This document shows positions 1-8,900 of a stretch of DNA of 13,687 nt, piece by piece. This stretch comes from Cruorifilaria tuberocauda. Lineage: Eukaryota; Nematoda; Chromadorea; Rhabditida; Onchocercidae. The DNA lies in NCBI GenBank assembly GCA_013365365.1, contig JABVXU010000961.1:1-13687 (forward strand). The letters are read 5' to 3'. The notes beneath the pieces are model-generated. The model did no database searches. It was not told the origin of the DNA and was given only the letters and a program-made list of their open reading frames with translations. Within the stretch, counting starts at the first letter, position 1. Every line of letters starts with the position of its first letter. A program made the position numbers and the translations under genes.

Positions 1-171
1 ATAATAATAATACAGAAATAATAATAATAATGATAATAGTAATGAAATAATAAAAACGGTTCATCTTCAATTATTGAAACTCTGGAAGTTATAAAAGAAA
101 TTCAAAAAGCATCATTCTGCTAAATTTATTTCTCAATTTGAATTTATTAGAGAATTGGAAGTAATCGATAC
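1..171. other. PTP intron with AAT-rich microsatellite
   Basis: AT-rich sequence following the donor at 171 on the minus strand. It holds an imperfect AAT/TAATAA microsatellite at 1-55. No coding frame or PTP motif was found, so it is read as intron continuing past the left edge. Confidence 0.6.
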
Positions 172-284
172 TTGTGTAATGATGAAATCGTTTTGAAGAA
201 CTTCATGACGAACATAATTAGCATGTATATAGTCTCCAACTCCGTGATGTAAAATAACTCTAGAATTATCCAAACAATATACAT
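172..284 (-). CDS. PTP catalytic-domain exon (DYIHANYV / FIITQ)
   Basis: An exon of 113 nt between an acceptor ending TTTTTAG (AG at 286-285) and a donor CAA|GTATCG. It enters with two bases that complete an Asp codon with the final G of the previous exon, then reads 37 residues: VYCLDNSRVIL, HHGVGDYIHANYV, then RHEVLQNDFIITQ. This is the segment between the NRY.D and GPL..T motifs of the PTP fold, containing the phosphotyrosine-recognition-loop neighbourhood and the strand preceding DYI.A. The next exon, expected to begin with a GPL-like motif, is not found between 1 and 171, so it lies outside the window. No other family fits this string of motifs as well. Confidence 0.9.
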
Positions 285-3200
285 CTAAAAATGATCAATT
301 TACTTTGAGAAAATTAATCGTCAATTTTTAAATGTAAAATAAATGCTTCCAAATTTTCATTTTTTCAATATATTTATAATAAAAACAACGGTAAACCGTC
401 ATTTTACAGTACGTATGACTAATATTATATAGATACAGTAGCTCATTACGTATACATTGCAAACTGTACCTGAGTACTGTAAGTTACAGTACTGCGTTTG
501 GCCAGGAGTACTTTTAGTAAGAAAAAGTTTATATTAAAACAAAGATCAAGAATTAACGAAGTTTGTAAAGTGAGAAAGAAAGGAGAAAATGAAAAATTAC
601 CGTTATAACGATTTTTTTGTTGATTTACAGGAAGCATTCCAATAAAAGCTTTCGCTTTAGATGGTTTTATTGCTTGAATCTGTTCATACTGTGCAATAAG
701 CGCTTCGATAGACGTCCGATTACACTGTAAATTAATTAGCTATTAATTATCTTTTTCTATCCGCTTGTATATTTATATTGTTACAGTTCCTTCTGTATAA
801 TTCACTTCCTTCTGTATATTTCAGTTCCTTCTGTGTTACAATTCCTTCTGTGTATTTTAGTCATTTTACCTGTTTACTTTATGTCATATTTACATTTATT
901 CGATTTTGTCATCTTTCCAGGTAGCTAACGTAAAAGTCAAGGTAATGAGCAAAGCAAAAGATCAGTAAAAGATTAAAAAGATAACTTATATTACAAATAT
1001 GTGCGTATTACCTAAAGCTTTGTTGTATGAAGGAACTTTACTCAAATAAAATACAATCTTATTACTGTTTTATTGATTATTTATAAAACTTGATTTTTAG
1101 AAAAGTTTTTTTAAGTTAAGAAATAAAAATATTACAAAGTTCACACCTGACTTTTTTCTTAGTTTGATAATTGCATTAATATGTAATTTCTAATGAAATT
1201 ATTTGATAGCAATAAGATAAATGATCGAATATCTATCTATCTGCTAAGAGAAAGATAAGTGATTATCATTAAGCTAATTATTATTACTTCTTAAAATCTA
1301 CGCTAATATTTATTTTTTAGAAAGCATGAAATAAATAAATTGTTTTTTCACATAGTTGACAAATTCTTTCACACGTTTTTGCATGCGCGTTTCATAGAAG
1401 CGTACTTGACCTTCCTTAATACTTATCTGAGGTTGGGAATCTTCTTGAGTTATGTGTACCGGTGGCCGATCACTTTTGGCTACCTGTATACAAATTAATT
1501 AGTTGGGATTTCACTTTGATTAATTAATTCAACTTTTACTCGTTACTTTCAAACGCAATATAATACTAGAAAGTTTATTAGAGCATTTGATGTCTCAAAA
1601 TTATAGAAAAATGGTGACAAGGAAAACGAAACAAAGATTTGATATATTAACTCTTTGTTTCATTTTTTCTTATCAGCATTATCATAATTTATCATGATTT
1701 TACATTTTATATGAAATTCAAATCAAGTTATTTCATATCTTCCTAACTCCTGTAATTAAAAAAATTTCAAATTACTTGACGCAATGTGCTTGTTTGTGTT
1801 AAATTTATCACATATGATGCTGCTGTATTATTATTTTCATTGTTTTTATTAATTATTTGGTCTAAAAATAAATGAAATTATCAAAATAAGAAAACAAAAC
1901 ATTATAATATAAATTTTTTATTATTGAATCCTGCGATATCCTGCTAGCAATACATTTTAAGAAATATCAAATCAAGAATGAATGAATTCTTAATCAGACC
2001 TATTTATCTGATCAACTATTTGACTGTTGCTTAATCAATTACTTTTGACTACCTGTATCAACTACTTGACAGTTGCTTAACTTACCAATTAGTAATAATC
2101 GATATTGATCATATATACCTACCTTATCGACTGTTTAAATTGATTTCGGCTGCTTAACTTACTAATTCATATTATTTTACATACAGATAGCGTAATGTCA
2201 CGTAAACAAATTTACTCTAAAACCGGTTTGTTTATTTAGGTAAAGAAGAAAACCGTATATATACTTTGAACTAAATGATTCTTTGATTGAGCTCGCCGTC
2301 TTCGTAGTTTTGCAATTTCTACAATAATCAAAATGTGGAAGGCAAATTATTCAATCTTTTTAACAACTTAAGTGAAAATACATTGCTTGTTGTATTTCTT
2401 CTCTATACCTGATTTTATTTTAAATTTTTGATTTAATTTATTCGAACCAAAAGATCATGCAAACACATCCTGCATTATTGAAAAATTAAACAACTGTTAA
2501 CAATTCAATGGTATAAATTTTCGTCTTACTAATATTCCTCTTTGAACCGCTACTGCTGCAAAAATTAATAATATTTAAATTTATTACTGTAATTATAATT
2601 AAGTATCTCAGGTGGCAATAATGCTATTACGGTATTGAAAAAGCAAACTGATTTGATTAGCATTGATTTAGAAATAATTTTGGTAATGGAAGGAACAGTA
2701 ATTTGATATTAATTAATAATAATAATCGTAATAACGAGAACGATAATAAGAAATAATAATAACAGGAATCTTAATGAATGTTGAAATTTTTTACTTACCT
2801 TGTAGATGGACTATCTATAGTTTCCGTTTCATCACGTCCCTAAGTAAAATAATATTGTAATCGAAAATTGATAAATAAAAATAAGATTTTGGAATTAACA
2901 TTTTTGTGAGGAAAAACTGTTTACAACTAGGAAATAAATTACAGTATTAGTGGAAAGAATTGTTTCGGAAGAGGATCGTTCAAAAGTTCGCGAACGTTGT
3001 AGCCGATCCGGAAAATAATTTCCTGTTTGACGCCCACTTTTCATTAACTGCTGTCCTCTGAAATATCAGATAATAATACAATCAATTATTAACATTTGCA
3101 ATCATTGACCACTATAAGAAATGTGTGAAATATTTTTCTGATAATTTTTGAAACTTTAAACTTAATTTTTAGTTTCAATTTTAATTTGAAGTTTTAGTTT

Positions 3201-3779
3201 AAAAAAAACATTAAGGAAAATAAGAGTCAATTTGAAAAAAGTATGAATGAATGATCAACAAAGATGAAATTTAGTGTTTAAGTATCTGTAAGAGATGTGC
3301 ACAGTGTAATCTTGCATGAAACAATTAACTCATTCCAAAAGTTCTGTTTATTCTGAGCAAATAGATATCCGGATCCGGTATTAGTCAGGAAAGGTGAAGC
3401 GAGAGGAAGTAAGAGATTAATTAGAAAAACTTAGCAATGATTTATTTTTGCTGCAATTTCGAATGAAGCAATATACCTGAGCCGATCACTGGGACGACGT
3501 ACCGGACGTGGTGGTTTACCACTCGGCTGAAATTGAAAAATATTTTGCTTCGTTTTTTTCGAATTCCATGGAGATTTTCAAGATTGGATTTAATTAGTGA
3601 ATGCTAAAAAAAGAGTTGGATAAAGCTTATATGGTAACTTTTAGGATTTACGTAGGACCCACTAAAATCATGCGGAAATTAAATTAATAATCAACCTGAT
3701 TGCTTTTTTTTTGATAGCTTTTACCCTTGATTTTTCCAACATTTCGATAAATACCATGGTTTTGTTCCGACGTTTCACC
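172..3779 (-). CDS. Protein tyrosine phosphatase, 5' part of gene (partial, runs off left edge)
   Basis: Reconstructed on the minus strand from phase-matched exons, in transcript order: 3779-3696, 3526-3477, 3057-2943, 2839-2799, 2555-2530, 1479-1352, 724-601 and 284-172. These total 681 nt, or 227 codons without an internal stop. The family is classical PTPs, which remove phosphate from phosphotyrosine. The sequence shows the start of that domain: NRYND, then a Cys-x-Asp-Asn-Ser-Arg-Val stretch, then DYIHANYV, then NDFIITQ. This matches the N-terminal landmarks of PTP domains (NRY.D, D.SRV.L, DYI.A.Y, FI.TQ). The WPD loop and the C-x5-R active-site loop would lie left of position 1. The region before the domain is basic and Pro/Ser-rich, as in many nematode PTPs. 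Domain exons are secure; N-terminal exon boundaries, especially 2530-2555 and the acceptor at 1479/1480, are inferred. The true start codon was not found. Confidence 0.72.
601..724 (-). CDS. PTP domain N-terminal exon ending NRYN
   Basis: A 124-nt exon bounded by acceptor AATTTACAG and donor AACG|GTAATT. It reads CNRTSIEALIAQYEQI then QAIKPSKAKAF, and finishes with NQQKNRYN plus one base. That base joins the AT of the next exon to give Asp, making the hallmark NRYND of PTP domains. The helix-like start (SIEALIAQYEQI) corresponds to the alpha-helical lead-in that precedes the PTP core. Part of the 3' half also stays open into the intron, to about position 446, but the donor and the restored NRYND motif show where the exon really stops. 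Confidence 0.88.
787..851. repeat. Four tandem copies of TTCCTTCTGT with spacers
   Basis: The decamer TTCCTTCTGT is exact at 787-796, 806-815, 825-834 and 842-851, giving periods of 19, 19 and 17. It lies in the PTP intron between exons 1352-1479 and 601-724, about 60 bases upstream of the 724 acceptor on the transcribed strand. Probably a small minisatellite. Confidence 0.8.
1352..1483 (-). CDS. PTP exon, lead-in helix of the domain
   Basis: The minus-strand frame reads VAKSDRPPVHITQEDS, then KEGQVRFYETRM and QKRVKEFVNY. The last part is an amphipathic helix and joins in phase to CNRTSIEALIAQY, matching the usual helix before the PTP core. The chosen donor is TAT|GTGAAA, which is weak; TTT|GTCAAC or CGT|GTGAAA keep the same phase. 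If none is used, the frame runs to a TAA at 1312-1310. Two acceptors are possible: CAG (exon from 1483, phase 0) or GTAG (exon from 1479). Only the second agrees with the upstream exon at 2530-2555. Confidence 0.65.
2012..2167. repeat. Degenerate local duplications in PTP intron
   Basis: Related units TCAACTATTTGACTGTTGC at 2012 and TCAACTACTTGACAGTTGC at 2058 both continue into TTAA and a CAATTA-like end. A third shorter relative, CGGCTGCTTAACTTACTAAT, starts near 2147. The spacing is about 46 bases. This is old tandem duplication; no coding content seen. Confidence 0.6.
2530..2555 (-). CDS. Possible 26-nt PTP micro-exon
   Basis: A strong acceptor TTTTTGCAG and a donor ATTA|GTAAGA enclose 26 nt. 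After the AG left by exon 2839-2799, this reads S-S-S-G-S-K-R-N-I plus one base. That base joins CC at 1479 to give Thr and so repairs a phase mismatch between the neighbouring exons. This is inferred from splice signals and phase only. A second CAG three bases on gives an in-frame variant one codon shorter. Confidence 0.42.
2716..2760. repeat. Imperfect AAT microsatellite
   Basis: A run of AATAATAATAAT-type triplets with interruptions, in the PTP intron just beyond the 2799 donor on the transcribed strand. Confidence 0.7.
2799..2839 (-). CDS. PTP N-terminal region exon (41 nt)
   Basis: Acceptor ATTTTACTTAG and a near-perfect donor AAG|GTAAGT enclose 41 nt. Only one of three frames is open, GRDETETIDSPST, and it is the phase dictated by the preceding exon (phase 0). 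Acidic and polar, with no domain seen; it belongs to the linker before the phosphatase domain. Confidence 0.62.
2943..3057 (-). CDS. PTP N-terminal region exon (basic/Ser-rich)
   Basis: An exon of 115 nt with acceptor TGATATTTCAG and donor AATACT|GTAATT. One frame is open: GQQLMKSGRQTGNYF, then PDRLQRSRTFERSSSE, then TILSTNT. It enters with the last base of an Arg codon (AG|A) shared with exon 3526-3477. The composition is basic and Ser-rich, so it is likely disordered and a possible phosphorylation or docking segment, but no known domain is visible. The donor lacks the usual G at the last exon base, so the exon end is less certain than its start. Confidence 0.65.
3477..3526 (-). CDS. PTP N-terminal region exon (Pro/Arg-rich)
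   Basis: Acceptor TTCAATTTCAG and donor CTCAG|GTATAT enclose 50 nt reading PSGKPPRPVRRPSDRL plus two bases. GC content and codon choice stand out sharply from the surrounding intron. PPRPVRRP is a proline/arginine stretch of the type SH3 domains bind; any binding role is speculation. Its phase links it to exon 3057-2943. Confidence 0.7.
3696..3779 (-). CDS. Most upstream supported exon of the PTP gene
   Basis: Acceptor AAATTTTAG is followed by an open frame GETSEQNHGIYRNVGK, then IKGKSYQKKSNQ. It leaves at CAG|GTTGAT in phase 0, as required by exon 3526-3477. A competing reading in another frame (VKRRNKTMVFIEMLEKSR) would end at 3725 with the better donor AAGG|GTAAAA, also in phase 0, so frame and end are unsettled. 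The polar reading fits the rest of the N-terminal region better. The exon holding the start codon lies further right and was not identified. Confidence 0.5.
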
Positions 3780-5766
3780 CTAAAATTTAATTCGGTTTAC
3801 TTCAAAATTTTTCGCGAAAAAATAACTTATATGACGAAGTAACACGTGAATTGATATTATCTGCATGTGATTATCTTCCGACAATAATACTGAAGAAAAC
3901 TGCTAAATCACTTCTCGAATACATTTCTGAATATGATTACATTGAATAAAACTTCCAATTTCATTACATTCTACATACGCCAAATATACTTCTGCAGTTA
4001 TTGCGAAACGTGAAAAGAATGAACTAAATTAAAAAATTTCAATTTAGGAGGCTTACTCCACTGCTTTGACTCATTAGCTCGTTTAACAACCGACCGTGCA
4101 ACAGTTATGCTAAGAGTAAAAATGAAAGAAAATGATAACTGTTACTTTTTATATCCATGTCATCACGTGAATGCATATAGTATATAGTATATAGTATATA
4201 ATATATAGTATATAGTATATGATATATATATAATATATAGTATATAATATAGAGGGAATTTAAATTTTTGAAAAATGGGAAAAGAAAAGGGAAATGTCAG
4301 TTTGAACGTATTAACTACGTGAGAATAGGTAGCAAAGTCTTTTCTCATGATGCTTCTGTATATATATGACATAATGTATAGTAAGACCATCAGTCCCCTC
4401 TCATTGTTCATGTTGTATTCTTTGATTATTTCTCTCCATACGTTTCCCTAAGTATAGGTATAAGATAAGTATAAGTAGAAGAGATTTAGAAACGGAATAT
4501 ACTATTGTAGGCAGTAAGATAACTAGTGGTAAGGTTGTATTATGTCCAGTTGAGCAAGTTTATCGATGCATCAAGAGGTGTCGAAGAGGTACCCAACTAG
4601 ACGTATATCTTTTTCTTTTTTCCTCTATTTATGCCTAAATATGTTATCATATATAATATTAATCTGATAATCTTGTCTCATATGTGTATATTAGCAGATC
4701 ATTTCCTATTAAGTTTGCCTAATTTTATCGTAAAGTTTTAAATTTGCTGCAGAAGAAAGTTATTAAAACAAAAGAACGATTCATGATCGTTTTTTGTGTT
4801 TTGAATAATCCAATTTGAAAATGATCTATTGATATGTACTAGTATCGATTGATTGATAGACTGTAACAAGCTGATCAAAATAGATAAAAATAAAATTCGT
4901 CTCTGAGAAGATTCGGAATTGAAGTGAGATAAGAATATTTTGCAAACAATTCAATTTTTGCTTATCACTTTTGGTTCTTCTATTTCTAGGTACACTGGTG
5001 ATATCGGTTGTTATCTTTGTGATATGAGGGTAAAAATGGAAGTGATATGAGAATTATCAGTTCATTACTGCTTTATGTCATATTTTATCAAATCTTGAAA
5101 TTCCTATCTACTACATATTCAAATAACAATATTAACATCCATAGCTATAAATGCATGAAATATAATTTAGAAAAATGTTGAAATTGATTACAATTAACTT
5201 AACATTTTGATATCAATACTTTTATCTGTCATTTTTGTATATCATGCTTGAATAATTGCCTTATTTATTTTATGAATTTTTGGAACGATCTATTATTTGT
5301 TTAACTCAGTAATCGATTGAATCATTTTAAAGTATTTGGTATTTGGTAACGAAATTCATTGATGCTTTCACAACAAAATAAAAGTGGAAATAAAACAATG
5401 GCGATTGTTGAAGTGATCATGGTAGGATAATGGGAGGGCAAGGTGTGATACAGGTTATAAAGCAAGAAATTATGGTAAGATAAGGATTTTTCATATTATA
5501 ATTGTTGTAGATGAAAAGAAAAGATGGTATGATTGCATACTGCCAAGAGAAAAACTATAAGAACTATTTTATAATTTTAATTTAGTAAAATTATGTATAA
5601 AGTATACATTTATCGAAATCTTTGCACTGAATCAACTTACTCATTGATACATTGGTTACTTTTGTGTTACTTACGTGCTTTTCTATTACTTAGTTTGATC
5701 TTCAAATTTAAGAGTGCATTATTTGGAAATTACATAAACTTTATTAACCTTTGTTTCTCGGATTAG
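3780..5766. other. Presumed divergent intergenic/5' region
   Basis: This is the space between the supported 5' end of the minus-strand PTP gene and the plus-strand zinc-ribbon gene. It is AT-rich and mostly without coding signal. It holds the heptamer repeat at 4175-4251, a 70-codon open frame without ATG at 4426-4635 (plus), an exon-like segment at 4990-5029 (plus), and a minus-strand exon-like stretch near 4050-4113 (acceptor ACTCTTAG). First exons and promoters of both genes probably lie here but cannot be placed. Confidence 0.45.
4175..4251. repeat. AT-rich heptamer tandem repeat (ATAGTAT)n
   Basis: About eleven copies of a 7-bp unit, ATAGTAT with variants ATAATAT, ATGATAT and ATATATA. 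It sits between the two divergently oriented genes and makes a false 82-residue Tyr/Ile-rich open frame on the minus strand. Confidence 0.85.
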
Positions 5767-5914
5767 GAAGAAATTAATGGTTCTCGTTGCATGCAAAGAA
5801 ATTCGAATAAAACATTTCCTAAAAAAGAAGAAATGGATGTTGTTTCATCAGCTGTTATCAGTACAACCGCAATCAATCCCATCTCATCATCAACTCAACT
5901 ATTACAATTTAAAG
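5767..5914 (+). CDS. First supported exon of zinc-ribbon gene
   Basis: An acceptor-like TTTCTCGGATTAG ends at 5766. It could receive a spliced leader or join an upstream exon. The frame fixed by downstream exons reads EEINGSRC, then ATG at 5791 (MQRNSNKTFPKKEE), then a second ATG at 5833 (MDVVSSAV), ending AAAG|GTTTAC in phase 1. I used 5791 as start. 5833 has the better context (GAAATGG, A at -3 and G at +4). An out-of-frame ATG at 5777 precedes both, which weakly favours the exon being internal. The rest is Ser/Thr-rich (SSSTQLLQF). Confidence 0.6.
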
Positions 5915-8900
5915 GTTTACTTAATTAATTTCCATGTAAAATGATTTTGAATTCTGTTAACTATATTTTCAAATTCATATCATAAAGCTATTATTCGGCT
6001 TATCATCGCTGTCGATAGATATGATGCATTAATTATAATTAAATGATAAGATCATTAAGGCTTTGATATAATATTTCTAATAATTACAAAATACCGAATA
6101 CCTCCTATATGACTGTAAAAGGTTTTATTAGTTCTCTTTGTACACAGACATAAATGATTTGATATTTTCTATTGTAATTGCTGATATTAAATTTTTGATA
6201 AGAGTGATCTGATAACGTTTAACATGTTAATGTGGTATAAAAGAGAAAATTCAGAAATTTACAATGTACAATTTGGTGCATTATATTAAGTAATATTTAG
6301 TAAAATAGTTACTTCTATCAATTAAATTCGCTGCAAGATCTTAAGATCAATTTAAACTTGAAATGATTATTTTCACATATTTTATGAAGAACGATATCAA
6401 AATCGTTATTACGATATGTGAAATCATTTCATAGAATATAAACCTATTTTATTCTTCAGATTTGTTTTAATTTGATCTTCAATCATGTTATTTATCTTAA
6501 TCATATTTATGAATTTCAGTATTAGTGACATGCAGGGAAGTGAACATTTTCATGATAACTAAAAAGTTAAAAAGCTTTGAAGCTCAGGTTGAATTTTTAA
6601 ATGAGGAATTGAAATAACGAGATTTTCCAACCTAAATGAATTTATTATTGAGGACAATCGGAAGAGAGTATATTACGTCGTATGGATCCTGCTGATGATC
6701 TGCAATTGATGTGTACCAAAAAATGCATACCATGCCATCGTTGTGGTTCATCTATGAAGTTTTTCATGCGTCGCGTGAAATACCTGAATACCGTAAAGGT
6801 ATTAAAGCATTATAAGTAAAATAAGAATTAGGGTAAGGTAAAAGTTATGAAAATAGTGATTTATTTAGAAAATTAATTTTTTGATTAACTTTTCTTTTTT
6901 AGGAATATCCAGCATATCGTTGTATGAAAAAGAAATGTCAAACATTCCGATCACCTCGTACGTTAGCACGTGAATGCAACATGTTATTACGTCAAGGTTT
7001 TGGTGATGGAAGATTTATGAGTGTAGCACCGACAACCAATGCTACTCGACAACTTAAAGTAATCTCATAGATTTTTTGAAGTGATAAGTAAATTCGAATA
7101 TATTTTCCATATGAAAATATTTCAGTTATATCTTATCATTGAAAGCCTAAAACACTTGAATGATAAGTAAATTAGGATTTCTTTTCTGCAAGAGAATCAT
7201 ATTGCAGGAAGCATTTCCTGATCATTTTAATAAGCAAGAAATGGATACCTTACAAGGATTTCCTACTACTTTTAGGGATGATTTTGATGGTATGTTTAAA
7301 TGTTTCCTTATAAATCATTATTATTATTATTATTATTATCATAATCATTATTATTATTATTATTTCACTGATCAACGTAATCATTATCAGTAATGATCAA
7401 ACGATTGAAATAGTTGGAAATCAACTGTCTAACTTTTTTTTATTCAGCGCAACATCAAGGGCTGACAATAATCTATATCTCAGAACCAGAAATGTTCAAA
7501 ATTTAGCGAATAGAAATATTTTGCTAAATTACTTGATAATTGATCAAAATATTTTGTTTTATTTTTTCTCGGCCAATAAATTGCTATCTGAATTATACTG
7601 AATTACTCGATAACTGATCAAGATATTTTGTTTTTTCTCAGTCAACTAATTACAACCATTCCTGATTTGAGCATTTCCAACATTTTATACCGCCCCATTG
7701 CATTGTCATTATCATGCATAATAGTTAAGATTGATTACGTTATTGTATGGCTAATTTTAAGTTATAATAATATTTTGTCATTTTATAGCTAAATTTAAGC
7801 TATAATATATAGATAATAATATTGATAGATTTGAAAGAAAATGGATGACTAGCTCTAATAAAACTCGAAAAAATCTTTTAAAAAGTTTTAAATATTTCAG
7901 GTTTTTCAAATAATTCGACAATGCTAACAAATTCTGCAACGAGTAGCGTTATACGTGAGAAGGAAGCGTGGTACGCTCTTAGAAACGCTAAACAATCATT
8001 GGATATTTTAACGCATACCGATGGAGGACTTTCATTACGATTACATCGTATTATCAGTGAAATTCATGCATTAGCTACGCAATTCAAGGAAATTCCGAAA
8101 AAGGAAGGTAAGCTTCCGCTTTTTTTTCTTAATTTGATTAATTTGTGAAATAGAAATTATCTGATAATTCGATGAAATGCTTATCAAATAAGTGATTGGA
8201 TAAAATAAAAAGAAAAAAAGCACGTAATGGATGTATTGTATTTAATAAATTTTAGTTAATTGAAATTAATTTTAAGTAATCATAAATTAAACTTTGAAAA
8301 AAGAATAAAAATTTTTTCTTGATAAATGATAATGATTTATTTTGATCTTAAATTGTAACAACTTCATATAGAAACAGTCAATGCAGCATTGGAATGCAGT
8401 AGTGGATCAATGGAAACAGATGGAATACATGAAATGGATGATGAGGGTTATGATTCGATGAGACGATCAGCGACTACTGATCTGATATCATTAACACTTG
8501 GTGGTGATTCACGATCATCATTTGATACCGAATTAAAATCTGAAACAAGCAGCATCGATTCATGTATCTTGATGAAGTAAGTAAATATTAATGTCAAGAA
8601 ATTAATATCTATCAATTTATTATTATCAAACAGTATAATGTTTCTCAGAACAGATTTTTGCTAATGATTATGAAATAAATGTTCAGGAGCTTTCATCATG
8701 ATTATTATCATATGTAACGAATGTTAGTTTTCATTTTAAAAAATCAAAGTTAAATTAAAGTCATTTCTTTAAATTATAAATTATACGAAAAAAAAAAAAC
8801 TAATTATAGTCTTACTTTATTCATATGAAAATTTTGCAAATCTTCTGGAAGAGAGCAAATCCTTCCTCAGATTATTTAATTAATTGAATTAGTTGATTTA

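Noticed and set aside
446..637. 63-codon minus-strand frame
   Set aside because: Only its first part (to 601) is exon; the rest is intron past the donor at 600. Splicing there restores the NRYND motif of the phosphatase.
4040..4113. Minus-strand exon-like stretch (ITVARSVVKRANESKQW) after ACTCTTAG
   Set aside because: Its natural donor (TGGA|GTAAGC, phase 1) is incompatible with every open frame of the next supported exon at 3779-3696, and it has no ATG.
4163..4411. 82-codon Tyr/Ile-rich minus-strand frame
   Set aside because: Its C-terminal third is the ATAGTAT repeat translated; no splice context or domain.
4770..4800. Short hairpin AACGAT/ATCGTT followed by T-run, considered as a terminator
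   Set aside because: Bacterial-type terminators are not expected in this eukaryotic context and a 6-bp stem is common by chance.
6236..6243. TATAAAAG in intron 1, considered as an internal promoter
   Set aside because: A single match in AT-rich DNA is expected by chance, and no suitable first exon follows.
7160..7393. 77-codon plus-strand frame with poly-Tyr/His
   Set aside because: Only 7208-7289 is exon; the poly-Tyr tail is the ATT microsatellite after the donor.
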